64,000 bases of DNA from Carettochelys insculpta (taxonomy: Eukaryota > Chordata > Testudines > Carettochelyidae): contig NC_134138.1 of assembly GCF_033958435.1 (NCBI RefSeq), forward strand, positions 8,320,001 through 8,384,000, read 5' to 3'. Below are positions 22,500 through 32,795 of the stretch, piece by piece (within the stretch, counting starts at the first letter, position 1; the number at the start of each line of letters is the position of its first letter). Both the position numbers and the translations under genes were made by a program. The notes under the pieces are model-generated. The model was not told the origin of the DNA. It did not search any database and saw only the letters and a program-made list of their open reading frames with translations.

Positions 22500-22950
22500 G
22501 CCGAGTGGCCCATTAAGGATTAAATGTCTAGAAAATATGGCCTCTGAGAGAAGAATAAATGAATTGGGTTTGTTTAGTTTGGAAAAGAGAAGGCTGAGAG
22601 GGGACATGAACACAACTTTCAAGTACCCAAAAGGGTGTTACACAAAGGAGGGAGAATTAATACTTTTCTTAGCCTCTGAGGACAGGTCGAGAAGCAAAGG
22701 TCTTAAATTGCAGCAAGGGAGGTTTAGATTGGACATAAGGAAAATTTTCCTTTCAGGGTGGTTGGATACTGGAATAAATTGCCTTGGGTGTTTGTCAAAT
22801 CTCCGTTATTGGAGATATTTAAGAACAGGTCAGATAAATATCTAACAGGGATGATCTAAATGGTGGTTGGTCCTGCCATGAGGGCAGGGGACTGGATTTC
22901 ATGATCTCCTGAGGTCTCTTCCAGGTCTAGTATTCTATGATTCTATGACA
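22500..22950 (+). mobile_element. CR1 LINE 3' part
   Basis: The frame 22495-22845 encodes ERRINELGLFSLEKRRLRGD, then ASEDRSRSKGLKLQQGRFRL and DIRKIFLSGW. This is the CR1 ORF2 C-terminus. The frame then slips, because the usual VVKHWN stretch is missing. The 3' UTR follows, ending at 'tctatgattctatga' near 22,947. It is a 5'-truncated, inactive copy. Confidence 0.88.
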
Positions 22951-23562
22951 GATAGCTAGACAGATAAAGAATGGGTGGGTGGATACTATATATGAATGGG
23001 TGGATATCTTAAGTGGTATCCAGAGACTAAAAACAATTAGCTTAACTCTTTGTGTTCCTCAGTTTAACCTTCTACAAACATGGGACTACTAATTAAAGTT
23101 GATTTGAAAGTTTTCAGTTCCTTTTTTTCATAAAAATGCTGATTAATTGAACCCAAAACTGTTCATGTACAGGATCTGGTTCAGTGAACTTCCCAGCTGA
23201 ATTTCATAACTGCCAGAACATTTTGTTTTGACACATATGAAATGAAAAATTCCCACTTTAGAAAATGACTTTTTGTTTCAAAGGCAAAGCTAACTGGGCT
23301 GAAAAAGCATTAACAAAACAGGGAAAAGATCTACATCAAAATGTAAAACAAATCAAATAGTTAAAACACAACCTTCAAACTCAAACAAAGATTGATGTTT
23401 TGGTACATGAATATTTTCAAGATTTCAAATTGCAACCCAGTTTCAAGTGAGAAAATGTTTAGAACCCTTGAAAATATTTGTGGGATGAAATAAACTTTTT
23501 CTGCCCAGCCGATAATAATTAAACTTACAGGACATGCCTAGGTATCAGAAGGATGGAAAGCA
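22951..23562. other. Unassigned AT-rich sequence
   Basis: An AT-rich stretch with many TTTCA/TGAAA-type words. It may be an old DNA element, but no ends could be fixed. Confidence 0.35.
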
Positions 23563-23564
23563 GC

Positions 23565-23598
<34 letters not shown>

Positions 23599-23698
23599 AT
23601 AGATGAGGTGTAAGGGGATAGATAGATACATTGATAGGTAGATGAAGTGTATGGGGATAGATAGATATATTGATACATAGCTAGATAGATAGATACTG
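23563..23698. repeat. (GATA)n microsatellite with a higher-order unit
   Basis: A pure GATA run (about 23,565-23,597) is followed by two copies of a longer unit, at 23601-23636 and 23640-23675. They share 'agatga', 'gtgta', 'ggggatagatagata' and 'attgata' in the same order at a period of 39. Confidence 0.85.
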
Positions 23699-24261
23699 TC
23701 TATAATCATTTTGAGTTCCCTGAATAAAACCTGCAATGATTGTGCAAACTATATTTTATTCGTCTGACTCAATTTACTCCATCTCTGTTTAAGATCCAAC
23801 CTGAGTCTTGGTTGCATAGGCCACTAATTCCTCGACTCCATTATGCACACAGGACATTTTCAGCTGTTCAATACAAGTCACTGAGTCTCAGAATCAGTTC
23901 AATGACACTTAATTTAGAGTGCTAAAAAATGCTCACCGTGTGAGCCTTTTGTTAGTCAAACAAGTAGCACTGCTTCTTTATCCTAGATTGCAAAATTATT
24001 GGATTGAGACTAGATGGTCTCCTTGCCAAATCCCAGCTCCCTTATCTTGCTAATTACAGATGGAAAGAAGGGGAAAGTGCTAATATTAATTTCCTCTAAA
24101 AGTGGCAGCAATGTGTGATGAAACTTTCTTCGTTCTGTGGTACGACCCCTTGTCTTGGCTTTTAAGTCACTTAAGGGCAGCGCACGAGAGCTCTTCCAAC
24201 GCTGTCCCCTAAGAGCTATGGCAATCTGTGATTGCCCAGGGTGTTCCTCAGCTTGGTCTAG
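23699..24261. other. Unassigned sequence
   Basis: Nothing recognised. Confidence 0.35.
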
Positions 24262-24274
24262 TATATCAGCACTA

Positions 24275-24456
24275 ACGAAGGGTCCTGTGGCACCTTATAG
24301 ACTAACAGAAAAGTTTAGAGCATCTGCTGGAGCATCTGAAGAAGTGAGTTAACTCACGAAAGCTCATGCTCTAAACTTTTCTGTTAGTCTATAAGGTGCC
24401 ACAGGACCCTTCGTTGCTGCTACAGATCCAGACTAACATGGCTACCCCTCTGATAC
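24275..24456. mobile_element. Compact palindromic Penelope-like insertion with 13-bp TSD
   Basis: The left arm opens 'cgaagggtcctgtggcacct' and the right arm closes with its complement at 24413. The two arms meet at a perfect 14-bp palindrome, GTGAGTTAACTCAC (24344-24357). The right arm continues into the family tail with 'agactaacatggctacccct'. The flanks are tatatcagcacta (24262-24274) and tataccagcacta (24457-24469), a 13-bp TSD with one mismatch. The whole unit is 182 bp, non-coding, with a hammerhead-like motif at its centre. Confidence 0.85.
24330..24371 (+). ncRNA. Hammerhead-ribozyme-like motif at the palindrome centre
   Basis: Order: GAGCAT, CTGAAGA, A, the perfect palindrome GTGAG-TTAA-CTCAC as stem II, GAA, AGCT, C, ATGCTC. 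GAGCAT pairs with ATGCTC over 6 bp. Core bases are all present. The stem II loop is only TTAA, unlike the 5-6-base loops elsewhere, consistent with formation at an inversion point. Confidence 0.7.
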
Positions 24457-24479
24457 TATACCAGCACTATGTCACATTA

Positions 24480-25105
24480 GCTGCGTCTACACGTGCACGC
24501 TACTTCGAAGTAGCGGCACCAACTTCGACGTTAGGCGGCGAGACGTCGAAGTCGCTAACCTCATGAGGAGATAGGAATAGCGCCCTACTTCGACGTTCAA
24601 CGTCGAAGTAGGGACCGTGTAGACGATCCACATCCCGCAACGTCGAAATTGCTGGGTCCTCCATGGCGGCCATCAGCTGGGGGGTTGAGAGATGCTCTCT
24701 CTCCAGCCCCTGCGGGGCTCTATGGTCACTGTGGGCAGCAGCCCTTAGCCCAGGGCTTCTGGCTGCTTCTGCGGCAGCTGGGGATCTATGCTGCAGGCAC
24801 AGGGTCTGCAACCAGTTGTCAGCTCTGTGTATCTTGTGTTGTTTAGTGCAACTGTGTCTGGGAGGGGCCCTTTAAGGGAGCGGCTTGCTGTTGAGTCCGC
24901 CCTGTGACCCTGTCTGCAGCTGTGCCTGGCATCCCTATTTCGATGTGTGCTACTTTGACGTGTAGACGTTCCCTCGCTGCGCCTATTTCGATGTTGGGCT
25001 GAGCAACGTCGAAGTTGAACATCGCCGTTGCTGGCCCTGGAGGACGTGTAGACGTTATTCATCGAAATAGACTATTTCGATGTTGGCTGCACGTGTAGAC
25101 GTAGC
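24480..25105. mobile_element. GTCTACAC-group DNA transposon, long CpG-containing copy
   Basis: The left end 'gctgcgtctacacgtgca' (24480-24497) and the right end 'tgcacgtgtagacgtagc' (25088-25105) are inverted repeats at 17 of 18 positions. Subterminal words such as 'cttcgaagt', 'cttcgacgtt', 'aacgtcgaagt' and 'tatttcgatg' recur in both orientations. Frames inside have no recognised domain. A clean TSD was not seen. Confidence 0.75.
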
Positions 25106-25146
25106 CATTGAGTTCCAAGCTCTCTGGGCAATCTTACCCCACTTGT

Positions 25147-25688
25147 GGGACCTGGATCCACAAAGGGAGATATGCCCTGTGATGCTCAGTTTCACAATGC
25201 CTGGCTTCCAGGCTCCTAAAAAAAAACACAGGAAGAAGTCAGAGACACAAAGCCTGACTCAGGTGCCATGGCTCCCTACACCATGAATGGGTGGAGATGG
25301 GCGCCTTAGAATGCAATCCACAAAGCAGCATGCTGGGCAAGGGCTTACCTAAGCTCTCTCATGGGAAAACTCTACAAGAAGCAGGTCATGCCAAGCCCCT
25401 GCCTTTCTCAGAAAACTGGGGACCCAAGTAGATCTAGCTGGTTTCTGAGCACAAGTACTGGAATGATCCTGTGTAAGAACGAGGCACAGAAGCACCAGTC
25501 TTTCCCAGTTTTGTGGATCACTCTCAGGAGGCACCCCGGTGGCTACCAGAAAGCAGCCATGTGCATGCCCCAAAGAAGAAGTTTTGGTATCTACAGAACT
25601 TCTACTGCAAATCTCAGCTGCTGAGTGAATTTAGGCACCTATGGAGTTAGGCAGCAGCCAAGCGGTTCTTTCTGTGGATCTGGGCCTG
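25147..25688. mobile_element. Possible DNA element with ATCCACA ends
   Basis: The left end 'cctggatccacaaaggg' and the right end 'ttctttctgtggatctggg' are imperfect inverted repeats. The phrase 'taggcacctatggagttagg' near the right end belongs to a common amniote repeat type. Boundaries are weak. Confidence 0.35.
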
Positions 25689-25839
25689 AATCTTTTCACT
25701 ACAGGGCAAAATAGATTTGATTTTCACTGCCACCAAACTATGTTCCTTTTGTGTGTTTATGTATCCCAGAGCTAGAGGCGCAGATTCTCTACTCATGGTT
25801 TTAAGTAGTGTCCATCCAAGTGGGACACATTAGACAAAG

Positions 25840-26160
25840 TTCCTTGCAGTGGTTGTTTCAACACTACTGTGGGCATGTGAAACCTGGACAACATACATGC
25901 GGCATGTGAAGGCACTTGAAGAATATCAGCAATGCTGCCTCAGGAGGACCCTAAGTATCTCCTGGGAGGATAGGCATATGAACACTAGCCTTGTGGAAGA
26001 GTTGACCATGACCAGCATCAAAGCTGTTATCATTCACCAAGAACTTCATTGGACTGGTCACGTGGTTCAGATATCTGATCAGCGCTTCCCAAACAGCTTC
26101 TGTTTTCAGAGTTGGAAGGACAGAGGAGTGTTGGGGGCCAGAGGAGGGGCCTGATCCATG
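25840..26160 (+). pseudogene. LINE RT C-terminal remnant (same clade as 27.1 kb element)
   Basis: The frame 25849-26154 encodes VVSTLLWACETWTTYMRHVK, then SIKAVIIHQELHWTGHVVQI. It aligns by eye to the 27.9-kb region (GCETWTL..., SIEAMILKAQLHWTGHVIQM), so it is the post-RT region of the same LINE clade. About 100 codons are open, then the similarity is lost. RT catalytic motifs and the zinc finger are absent. Confidence 0.75.
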
Positions 26161-26374
26161 GGGTTTAAATGCCCGGCATTGGTAATGCTGCTAGTATCAG
26201 AGCACGATGAGCAGAGAATCTGCAGACCGCCCCCAAGCAAACAGAAAAGAAATATGACTTTGTAGTTGCAGCAGTAGATAAGGTCTCAGAGTTCTGTACT
26301 GACCCCTAGTTCTTACATACTGGGCTTTCCCATGCTGAGACCTCAAAGTGCCCCCTTTTAACATGCCTAGCTTC

Positions 26375-26545
26375 ACAGCACCCCTAAGAAGTTGCTATTA
26401 GGCCCTTATTTACTGATAGGGAACTGAGTCACAGAGTGCTGTGACTTGCCCAAGGTCCTATGGGAAGTTCATGACACACCAAAGAATTGAAACTAGATCT
26501 CCCAAGTTGCCAGCCAACACCCTAGTCACTGGATCATCCTTCCGC
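26375..26545 (-). mobile_element. MIR SINE
   Basis: The complement of the MIR core is visible: 'tactgatagggaactgagtc', 'gctgtgacttgcccaaggtc' and 'ccctagtcactggatcatcc'. Confidence 0.7.
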
Positions 26546-27089
26546 CACCATTGGTCTTACCTCTGGTGTGGAATTCCAGCATCAGCACTTTCCCCCTCTG
26601 TCCTTCGGTTCTCTCGTTTGTAAACTAGGGATAATTTATCTACATCACACAGTGGGGATCTAAAGAGAAAGCTGCTTATGTCGGACAAGCGCCAGAGAAA
26701 CCCCAAGCATTTGCCACCAGGCAACCAGCTTGCATCCACTGTTTGAATGCTGACTAGTCTGCCTGCGCAACTCTAAATCACTGCTGAGCTGTCCTCAGGA
26801 AAGCAGTGACCAGGAACGCTCCAGGAACTGGTTTTGCTAGTACGACTCATCTTAGGAAGCTTTCAGAAACGTGGGCAGAGCTGGCAATGGAGTTTGTTGC
26901 ACATAAAGGTTCCAGGATTAATATTTCTGTGGTATGGTGTGTGGCTGCTAGTGAAAATTTTCTTGAGGTTGGGTGGTTGTTTGTTGGAGAGAACAGAGCT
27001 GGCTTTCACTCAGGGCCTGTGAGAGTGAAGATCACATCCCAGTATAGGTTGCCAACTCTGTCCACATATTAACACAAGGGACACCATCG
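26546..27089. other. Unassigned sequence
   Basis: Nothing recognised. Confidence 0.35.
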
Positions 27090-28500
27090 CTAAACCAAAT
27101 TCTGTCAGTTATGTGATCAGGGGCTCATATTTATAGACCTGACCAAGGTGTTTGACATTGTCAACAGAGAAGCTCTGTGGATTATCTTGTCAAAATTTGG
27201 CTGCCCGAGAAGATTCGTTAACCTCATACACCTGTTCCATGATGACACGACTGGCTTTTTTCTTTCAAATGGTGAGTCCTCAGATCCATTTGAGATATCC
27301 AATGGTGTGAAGCAAGGGTGTGTGCTGGCCCCAGTGTCATTCAACCTCTTTTTCACGTGCGTCCTCAGCCGCGCAGTTAGGGACCCGGACCATGGAGTCG
27401 ACATAAAATACAGACTCGATGGGTCACTTTTCGACCTTTTTCATCCGAATGCTAAAACCAAGATGCTTGAGAGGATCATCCTTGAAGCCCTTTTTGCTGA
27501 CGACTGTGCACTTATGGCACACAAGGAATCTGATCTCCAGCTCATCGTCAACAAGTTTGCTGATGCCGCTCGCCTCTTTGGTTTGACCATCAGCCTAGGG
27601 AAGACTGAGGTGCTGTTTCAACCTGCTCCAGGATCTGCTGCTCTCCCCACTTCAATCTTTATTGAGGGAACAGAGTTAAAAACATTCGAGGAGTTCAAGT
27701 ACCTTGGCAGTGTGATAGCCAACGATGGCTCCCTTGACAGAGAAATCAACGCCAGAATCTGCCAGGCCAGCCGGGCACTAGGACGTCTGAGAGCGCGAGT
27801 GTTGAATCAGCACAATATCCGACAGTCCACTGAACTGAAAGTGTACAAGGCTGTAGTCCTGACGAGTCTCCTGTAAGGCTGTGAAACCTGGACCTTGGAC
27901 AGAAAACATATAAAACTGCTGGAGCACTTCCACGCATGCAGCCTGAGGTCAATACTGCACATTCGATGGCAGGACAGAGTTACGAACCTGGAAGTTCTGG
28001 ACAGAGCAGGAACCACGAGCATCGAAGCCATGATTCTGAAAGCCCAGCTTCACTGGACAGGGCACGTCATACAAATGGAGGAGTCAAGAATCTCTAAGCA
28101 ACTCCTGTATGGTGAACTCTCTCAGGGCAAAAGGAATCAAGGTAGGCTTCGCAAGAAGTATAAAGACTGTGTGAAGGCCAACATTGCTCATGCTGGTTTA
28201 AAACCAGATCAGCTACAGCCACATGCAAAAGACCAAACAAGCTGTCGTGCTCTTGTATGACACACATAGGACAACTTTGAAGAGGAGCGACACGTACACC
28301 TCATTGATTCTCGTGAGAGGAAGAAAGCAACAGCAGCAGCTGCACCAACACAGCCAGGACAATTCCCTTGTCCCCACTGTGAACGCCCATGCTGTTCAAA
28401 GCTTGGACTCCTCAGCCACATGGGACTCCACAACCGATGAGCCTGTGCAAGTTCAAGACGGCATCGTCGGACATGATGGACTACCTACAGGTACACTAAT
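27090..28500 (+). pseudogene. LINE ORF2 remnant: RT and C-terminal zinc finger
   Basis: One continuous frame runs from about 27,100 to 28,440 with only three premature stops: TAA at 27874, TGA at 28258 and TAG at 28267. It carries RT motif A (IDLTKVFDIVN), motif B (NGVKQGCVLAPVSFNLFF), motif C (FADDCALM, catalytic DD kept), then FKYLGS and GCETWTL. The C-terminus has a C2H2-type finger, FPCPHCERPCCSKLGLLSHM, ending at TGA 28438. The element is 5'-truncated just before motif A, so the endonuclease is missing. The conserved frame indicates relatively recent decay. The 3' end passes into a TATA-rich join to a PLE fragment. Confidence 0.88.
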
Positions 28501-29085
28501 GTGATATATATCACCATGTGCCAGCAATGCCCTTCTGCCATTTGTATTGGAGAAACTGGGCAATCCCTTCACCAAAGAATGAATGGACACAAATCAGACA
28601 TTAGGAATCTGAATACACATAAATCAGTAAGTGAGCACTTTAACCTGCTGTAGACACTATCGGCGACTTAATGGTCTGTGTATTACAACAAAGAGATTTT
28701 AACACCAGATTACAAAGGGAGACATCTGAACTGAAATTCATTTTCAAGTTTGATACCGATCACCATGGGCTTGACAGAGATCTCAAATATCTCATATGTT
28801 ACAAGGACAATTTTCCCACCTTTGATATTCACATGACGGCAGACATCCCACTTAACTGACACTTTGCAGAGGTTTTTGTCTCTCACCCCCTTTCTTCCCC
28901 CATCTAGTTGATTCCTCAGCTTTTTTCCTCTCAGGTCTTTTTCTCTCAGTAATGTTTCAGATCTGAAGACACGGGTTTTTCCCACAAAAGCTCACCGCCT
29001 AATAAATACCGTTAATCTTTCAGTTGCTACAGGACTGCTTGCTTTATTTTGTGAGGCTACAGCCTAACACGGCGACGTCTCTGAA
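28501..29085 (+). pseudogene. Penelope-like element 3' part with GIY-YIG remnant
   Basis: After a short GATATATAT join, the plus strand reads ITMCQQCPSAICIGETGQSL then HQRMNGHKSDIRN, the GIY-YIG endonuclease signature of PLEs. A stop at about 28,650 interrupts it. The next frame (28671-28859) gives LQRETSELKFIFKFDTDHHG then LDRDLKYLICYKDNF, the conserved C-terminus. The 3' end includes a decayed hammerhead-like core at 28963 (the first G of the GAA core is changed) and the tail 'acagcctaacacggcgacgt'. It is 5'-truncated, without RT. Confidence 0.85.
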
Positions 29086-29567
29086 ACTAACCACAGGGAG
29101 TGATTAGAGAATGAAAGCAACAGTGGATAAACTGCAGGGAGCTATAGAAAACGAGAGTAATTTATAAATCCCAAACAAATCGACAGATGTGCCCTGGGAA
29201 TGAATATGGGTTGAGGCACAAACAAAATGGCGGCTGCTTTATGACATATGAAATGCACTTGTCTTCCTGATGGCTGAATCTGGAAGAAACCGTATCCAAA
29301 AGTTCAGCAGCTTCCCACCTCTCTGCCTGTCTCTCCATGAACCATCTTAGCATATACCGCTGCTTCTACAAGACCCCATTTCCTGACTACCCTGGGGCAT
29401 AAGAATGCATTGCAAGAGTGCTTTCTTGCTTGGAAAACCATTGCAGGGTTACCTGCATGCACAGGAGTGCCTTGCACAGGTGATCTTTGCACGGCAGACT
29501 TCCTGCTTTGCACAGATGAGTACTTGCACAGAAGACTGTCACCGGGGTTGCTCCACGAAGGAGCAAT
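29086..29567. other. Unassigned sequence
   Basis: A short imperfect direct repeat of 'cttgcacagg/gtgcct' words occurs around 29,460-29,530. No gene was recognised. Confidence 0.35.
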
Positions 29568-29655
29568 GAGAAGTCCTGTGGCACCTTATAGACTAAAAGC
29601 TATTTTGGAACATAGGCGTTCGTGGGCAAAGACCCGCTTCGTCAGTGTTCTCCAG
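29568..29655 (-). mobile_element. Penelope-like 3'-end fragment
   Basis: On the plus strand it reads 'aagtcctgtggcaccttata', 'gactaaaagctattttgg' and 'gggcaaagacccgcttcgtc'. On the minus strand the hammerhead-like order CTGACGA, stem II and GAAC is present, but the base after GAA is C instead of A, so the motif is decayed. Confidence 0.75.
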
Positions 29656-29882
29656 AACAATCCTGTCTTTCTGTTTGGTGTCTGTATAGCACCTTGCCCA
29701 ATGACAGCCTTGTCCATGACTGAGAATAATCCAGGTGCAGTGGGATCATGGTGGAGCTGGGTCTTTATATCCCATGTAAGACACAGCGACTCTAGCTGTG
29801 GAATACTTGTCAACAGCCTGCTGGGGCACTGTGCGAGGGGGGAGAGCACTGTTTTCAGCCGCTGATGTGAAAGATTGGGTGT

Positions 29883-30030
29883 AGTTCCCTGCCTCACCAC
29901 AGGCTTGCTGTTTGACCTTGAGCAAGTCACTTAGCCTCAGTTTTTCATCTGCAAAATGGGCACAACAGCCCTGTCACACTCAGAAGGATGTTTGAGAACA
30001 ACCACATAAGGTTTGTGAACTGATTTGAGA
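29883..30030 (+). mobile_element. MIR SINE
   Basis: 'gtttgaccttgagcaagtca', 'cttagcctcagtttttcatc' and 'tgcaaaatgggcacaac' are the MIR core in order. Confidence 0.75.
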
Positions 30031-30509
30031 ATGACTGCGGAGAAGTAAGAGGGAGGTTTTATTTTCTTGGAAGGTGGGATCTGGAGTGCAGGGAGCTGTC
30101 GAAAGCCAGCTTCAGTTATTGTATTCTGCCAGGTTTAACTAAAAATAGTTTGTGAAATGTGACAGCTGCCTTCTTGGCTAGCACACCAGGGAACTGAACC
30201 AGCGACCGCCAGAGCTAAAAGCAGCTGTTACAGCTGGAGAGCTTGGCAAGGTGCCTCTTTTTGGAACATCACTCAAGTCTAATGAAAAAAGCCATCAAAA
30301 AGGTTTAAAACCATCCCTCAGAAGCAAAATATTTTGTTCAACCTGGACTCACTTCCCCCCAACTTTTTTTTTTTAACTGAAAAAAAATGAAGATTTTCTT
30401 TTCAAGTCTATCCGAAACATTCTGTTCTCAGTGTGGTCACCAGATGAGCAAATCAGTTCTTCACACAGCTCTGGAGGCATACGAACAAGTTCGCTGTGCC
30501 TGTCTGAGG
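30031..30509. other. Unassigned sequence
   Basis: Nothing recognised apart from A/T homopolymer runs near 30,365-30,390. Confidence 0.35.
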
Positions 30510-30610
30510 GCAGTCCACACCACAGGGGAAGGTCAAATTAAAGTGTGCAATTTCAGCTACGTTAGTTACACAGCTAAAGTCGATGCACCATAATTTGGGC
30601 TTCTGCACCT
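30510..30610. mobile_element. GTCTACAC-group fragment, weak
   Basis: 'gcagtccacaccacagggga' and 'cagctaaagtcgatgcacc' resemble the interior and left end of the group. No right end was found. Confidence 0.4.
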
Positions 30611-30661
30611 TCTCCACTAAGGGAGGTTGATAGGAACCTGCAATCCCGTCAACTTCTCTTA

Positions 30662-30957
30662 GGGAAGGTCTACACTAGGCCTGAAAGTCAATCCTAGATA
30701 TACAATTCTAGTTATGGCAATTGCATATCTGGAATCGCCTTATCTACAATCAACTTACCTGGCTGTCCTCACCGAGGGAGGCTGACAGGAGAAACTCTGT
30801 TGTTGACCTCCCTTCCTCCTTGTGATGCTCTGGAGTACAGGGCTTGACTGTCAAACCCTGATAGTTTGATTTCGTGCATCCTCTCTAGGTATGTGAAATT
30901 GAATCCCAGAAGATTGATTCTGGCCAGGTTGGTCTCCCAGTAAGTGTAGATGTACCC
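30662..30957. mobile_element. GTCTACAC-group DNA transposon
   Basis: The left end is 'gggaaggtctacactagg' and the right end 'agtgtagatgtaccc'. Flanking triplets are TTA and TCA, a near-match. The interior has 'gaagattgattctggccagg', as in other copies at about 53.4 kb. Non-coding. Confidence 0.65.
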
Positions 30958-30999
30958 TCAGTCTTAACAGGGGGCAGGTGTTCTGTGGCCAATGAGGGC

Positions 31000-31106
31000 A
31001 TCCAGTAATGTGGATTTAGCGCATTTCCCAGTAGGTGCACTAAATTGAACTCTGGAAGATCGACCGCGGCAGGGTTGATCTTCTCCTAAGTGTCAACGTA
31101 GCCTCA
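31000..31106. mobile_element. GTCTACAC-group right-end fragment
   Basis: 'gaagatcgaccgcggcaggg' followed by 'ctaagtgtcaacgtagcc' matches the right part of the neighbouring copy. The left end is missing. Confidence 0.5.
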
Positions 31107-32021
31107 GAAGAACAACACAGGCACTGGCTCTTGAATCATCAGCCTAACGTCCTACAGCATTTGGAAGTTTTAGTTGTTTGTCACAGGTCTCCTATCCTCA
31201 TTGCGACCCCATCCGACCCTGCTCAGGTGTTTGATCACACAGATTTGGTTTTTCCTCTTTGAGAGTTAAAATGCTCCTTGTGGATTTCCCTTGATTCTCA
31301 CAGAAATCTCTGGAGTTTAGCCCAGAAATGCACCTTACCTTTCGACACCTTCCCTCCCCCTTCATTTTGCCTATCTTCTAATTATTTGCTCTCTTTAAAG
31401 CATCTTCTGCAAATTTTAACGGTTTTCTGCAGACAATAAGGCCATCTGTATACTTTACCTCCTTTGCTTCCTCTCATTTAAATGAGAATAAGTGCCACTA
31501 ATGAGTTTTGACTCCAGGAGAATGTGGAATGAGCAGAGGAGGAAGTGGTCTGGAATCTCAATCAGTGATTGCCCGGAAAATCTATAAGGGAGGATTGTCT
31601 GATAGCTAAACGAGGAGATGAGGCCAGTAGAGAGGAGGTCAGGCTATCAGATATGCCAGGCAGCAATTGTGTGGTGGGCTGGGCACTGGCATGGGAGTTT
31701 AGGGGCCCAACTCAGCCATTTATGTGTTGTTTGATCTTGAGCAAATCATTTCTCTTTGGCTGCTGGCTACACATGGATGGTGGGGAGCACAGACTGCTTC
31801 CCAAACAGCCTGGCAGGGCCCCACCCATGTTCTGCCCCCAGACCTGCTCCTGCCTGCTTCCAGTTCCCTTCCCACTCTTCGTGGCAGAGAGGTTGGGCCG
31901 GCAGGCTGGGGCTAATGCTCACCAGGCTGGGGTTGCCGGGGCTGGGCCCATGCCATGCGGCCTGGTGATCCAGGGCTGGGAATGCACCAGGGTGCTAGCA
32001 GCCATGTGTGTTCTAGTAAGA
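31107..32021. other. Unassigned sequence
   Basis: GC-rich toward 31,800-31,980. Open frames there overlap in two phases and lack domains. Confidence 0.35.
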
Positions 32022-32343
32022 TGAGGGCCTGAAACATAAACTCACGTATCACAGGCCTAAGCCACGATGGCCAAGATTTTGCTAATGCAAAAGATTCGCT
32101 TGGCTAACAGAGTATGGCACAAATAGGATAATGGCACAAATAGGATTAAGGGTAGAAAACACTGAGAGGTACTAGGCACAGACTAGGAGCACACCTCAGA
32201 GGGGTCGTAACAGAACATCTCATGAAGAAACATCTTGGCACCAAGACACTGCCTGCAAATAACAGACAGACTCACCCAGGTTCAGGACAGCACAGTCGAT
32301 AGTGATTGAAACTCCATGTACGAGATAAGGGGAAGTAACTAAG

Positions 32344-32795
32344 TGTGATGGGGTGGACTAAGCTCTGATGCCCTCTACAGAAGGCCAGAAGCCTTGTCAC
32401 ACTCCATCCCAGCGAGTGGAGCTGACAAGAGGTCCTCCAGGGTGGATAGAGTGGCTGTCTCTGCTGCAGCCAATCCGGGATCTGCGGGCCACTATAAAAG
32501 AAGCTTCTGGGCTAGAGCCAGGCAGTTCCTTTCAAGAGCTTGAGCCAGGCAGATCTCTGCACTGCCTGGGAGACTGGCAGCACTTTGGACAGCTCTGAGT
32601 GGAGGCTGAATTTACACCTAGGCAAGACCCAGGCCCTGTGGGCAGAGACTGGCCACATGCCTAACAGAGGACCTGACAGCATCCTGGACAGGGCTAGCCA
32701 GATTCCACCCTCAGAACCCTGAAGACAACAGACAAGGCCTTATGTGGTACCCTTTGCCACAGAGGGGCACTCATGAGTGGGTGAACCCTGTCACA
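32344..32795 (+). mobile_element. Solo LTR with 5-bp TSD inside the larger LTR
   Basis: The unit starts TGTGATGGGG and ends CCCTGTCACA, giving TG...CA termini and short inverted ends. CTAAG flanks both sides (32339-32343 and 32796-32800), a 5-bp TSD. A CCAAT box (32470-32474) precedes a TATAAAA box (32493-32499) by about 20 bases, as in a U3 promoter. No gag, pol or env sequence accompanies it. It could alternatively be an unusual TIR element, since the ends are inverted repeats. Confidence 0.7.
32470..32499 (+). promoter_or_regulatory. LTR promoter elements (CCAAT and TATA)
   Basis: CCAAT at 32470-32474 and TATAAAA at 32493-32499. Spacing fits a pol II core promoter. Whether it is still used is unknown. 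Confidence 0.5.

Noticed and set aside
24500..24811. 103-codon minus-strand open frame
   Set aside because: Lies wholly inside a DNA transposon whose ends are clear and shows no transposase motif.
24480..25105. CpG-rich stretch as a possible CpG-island promoter
   Set aside because: The CpGs come from repeated TTCGA/ACGTCGA words of a transposon, and no transcript start or exon is apparent.
28955..28998. Hammerhead-like motif in the 28.5-29.1 kb PLE
   Set aside because: The first G of the invariant GAA is changed, so it is listed only as decayed. The motif at 59713-59749 has the same defect.
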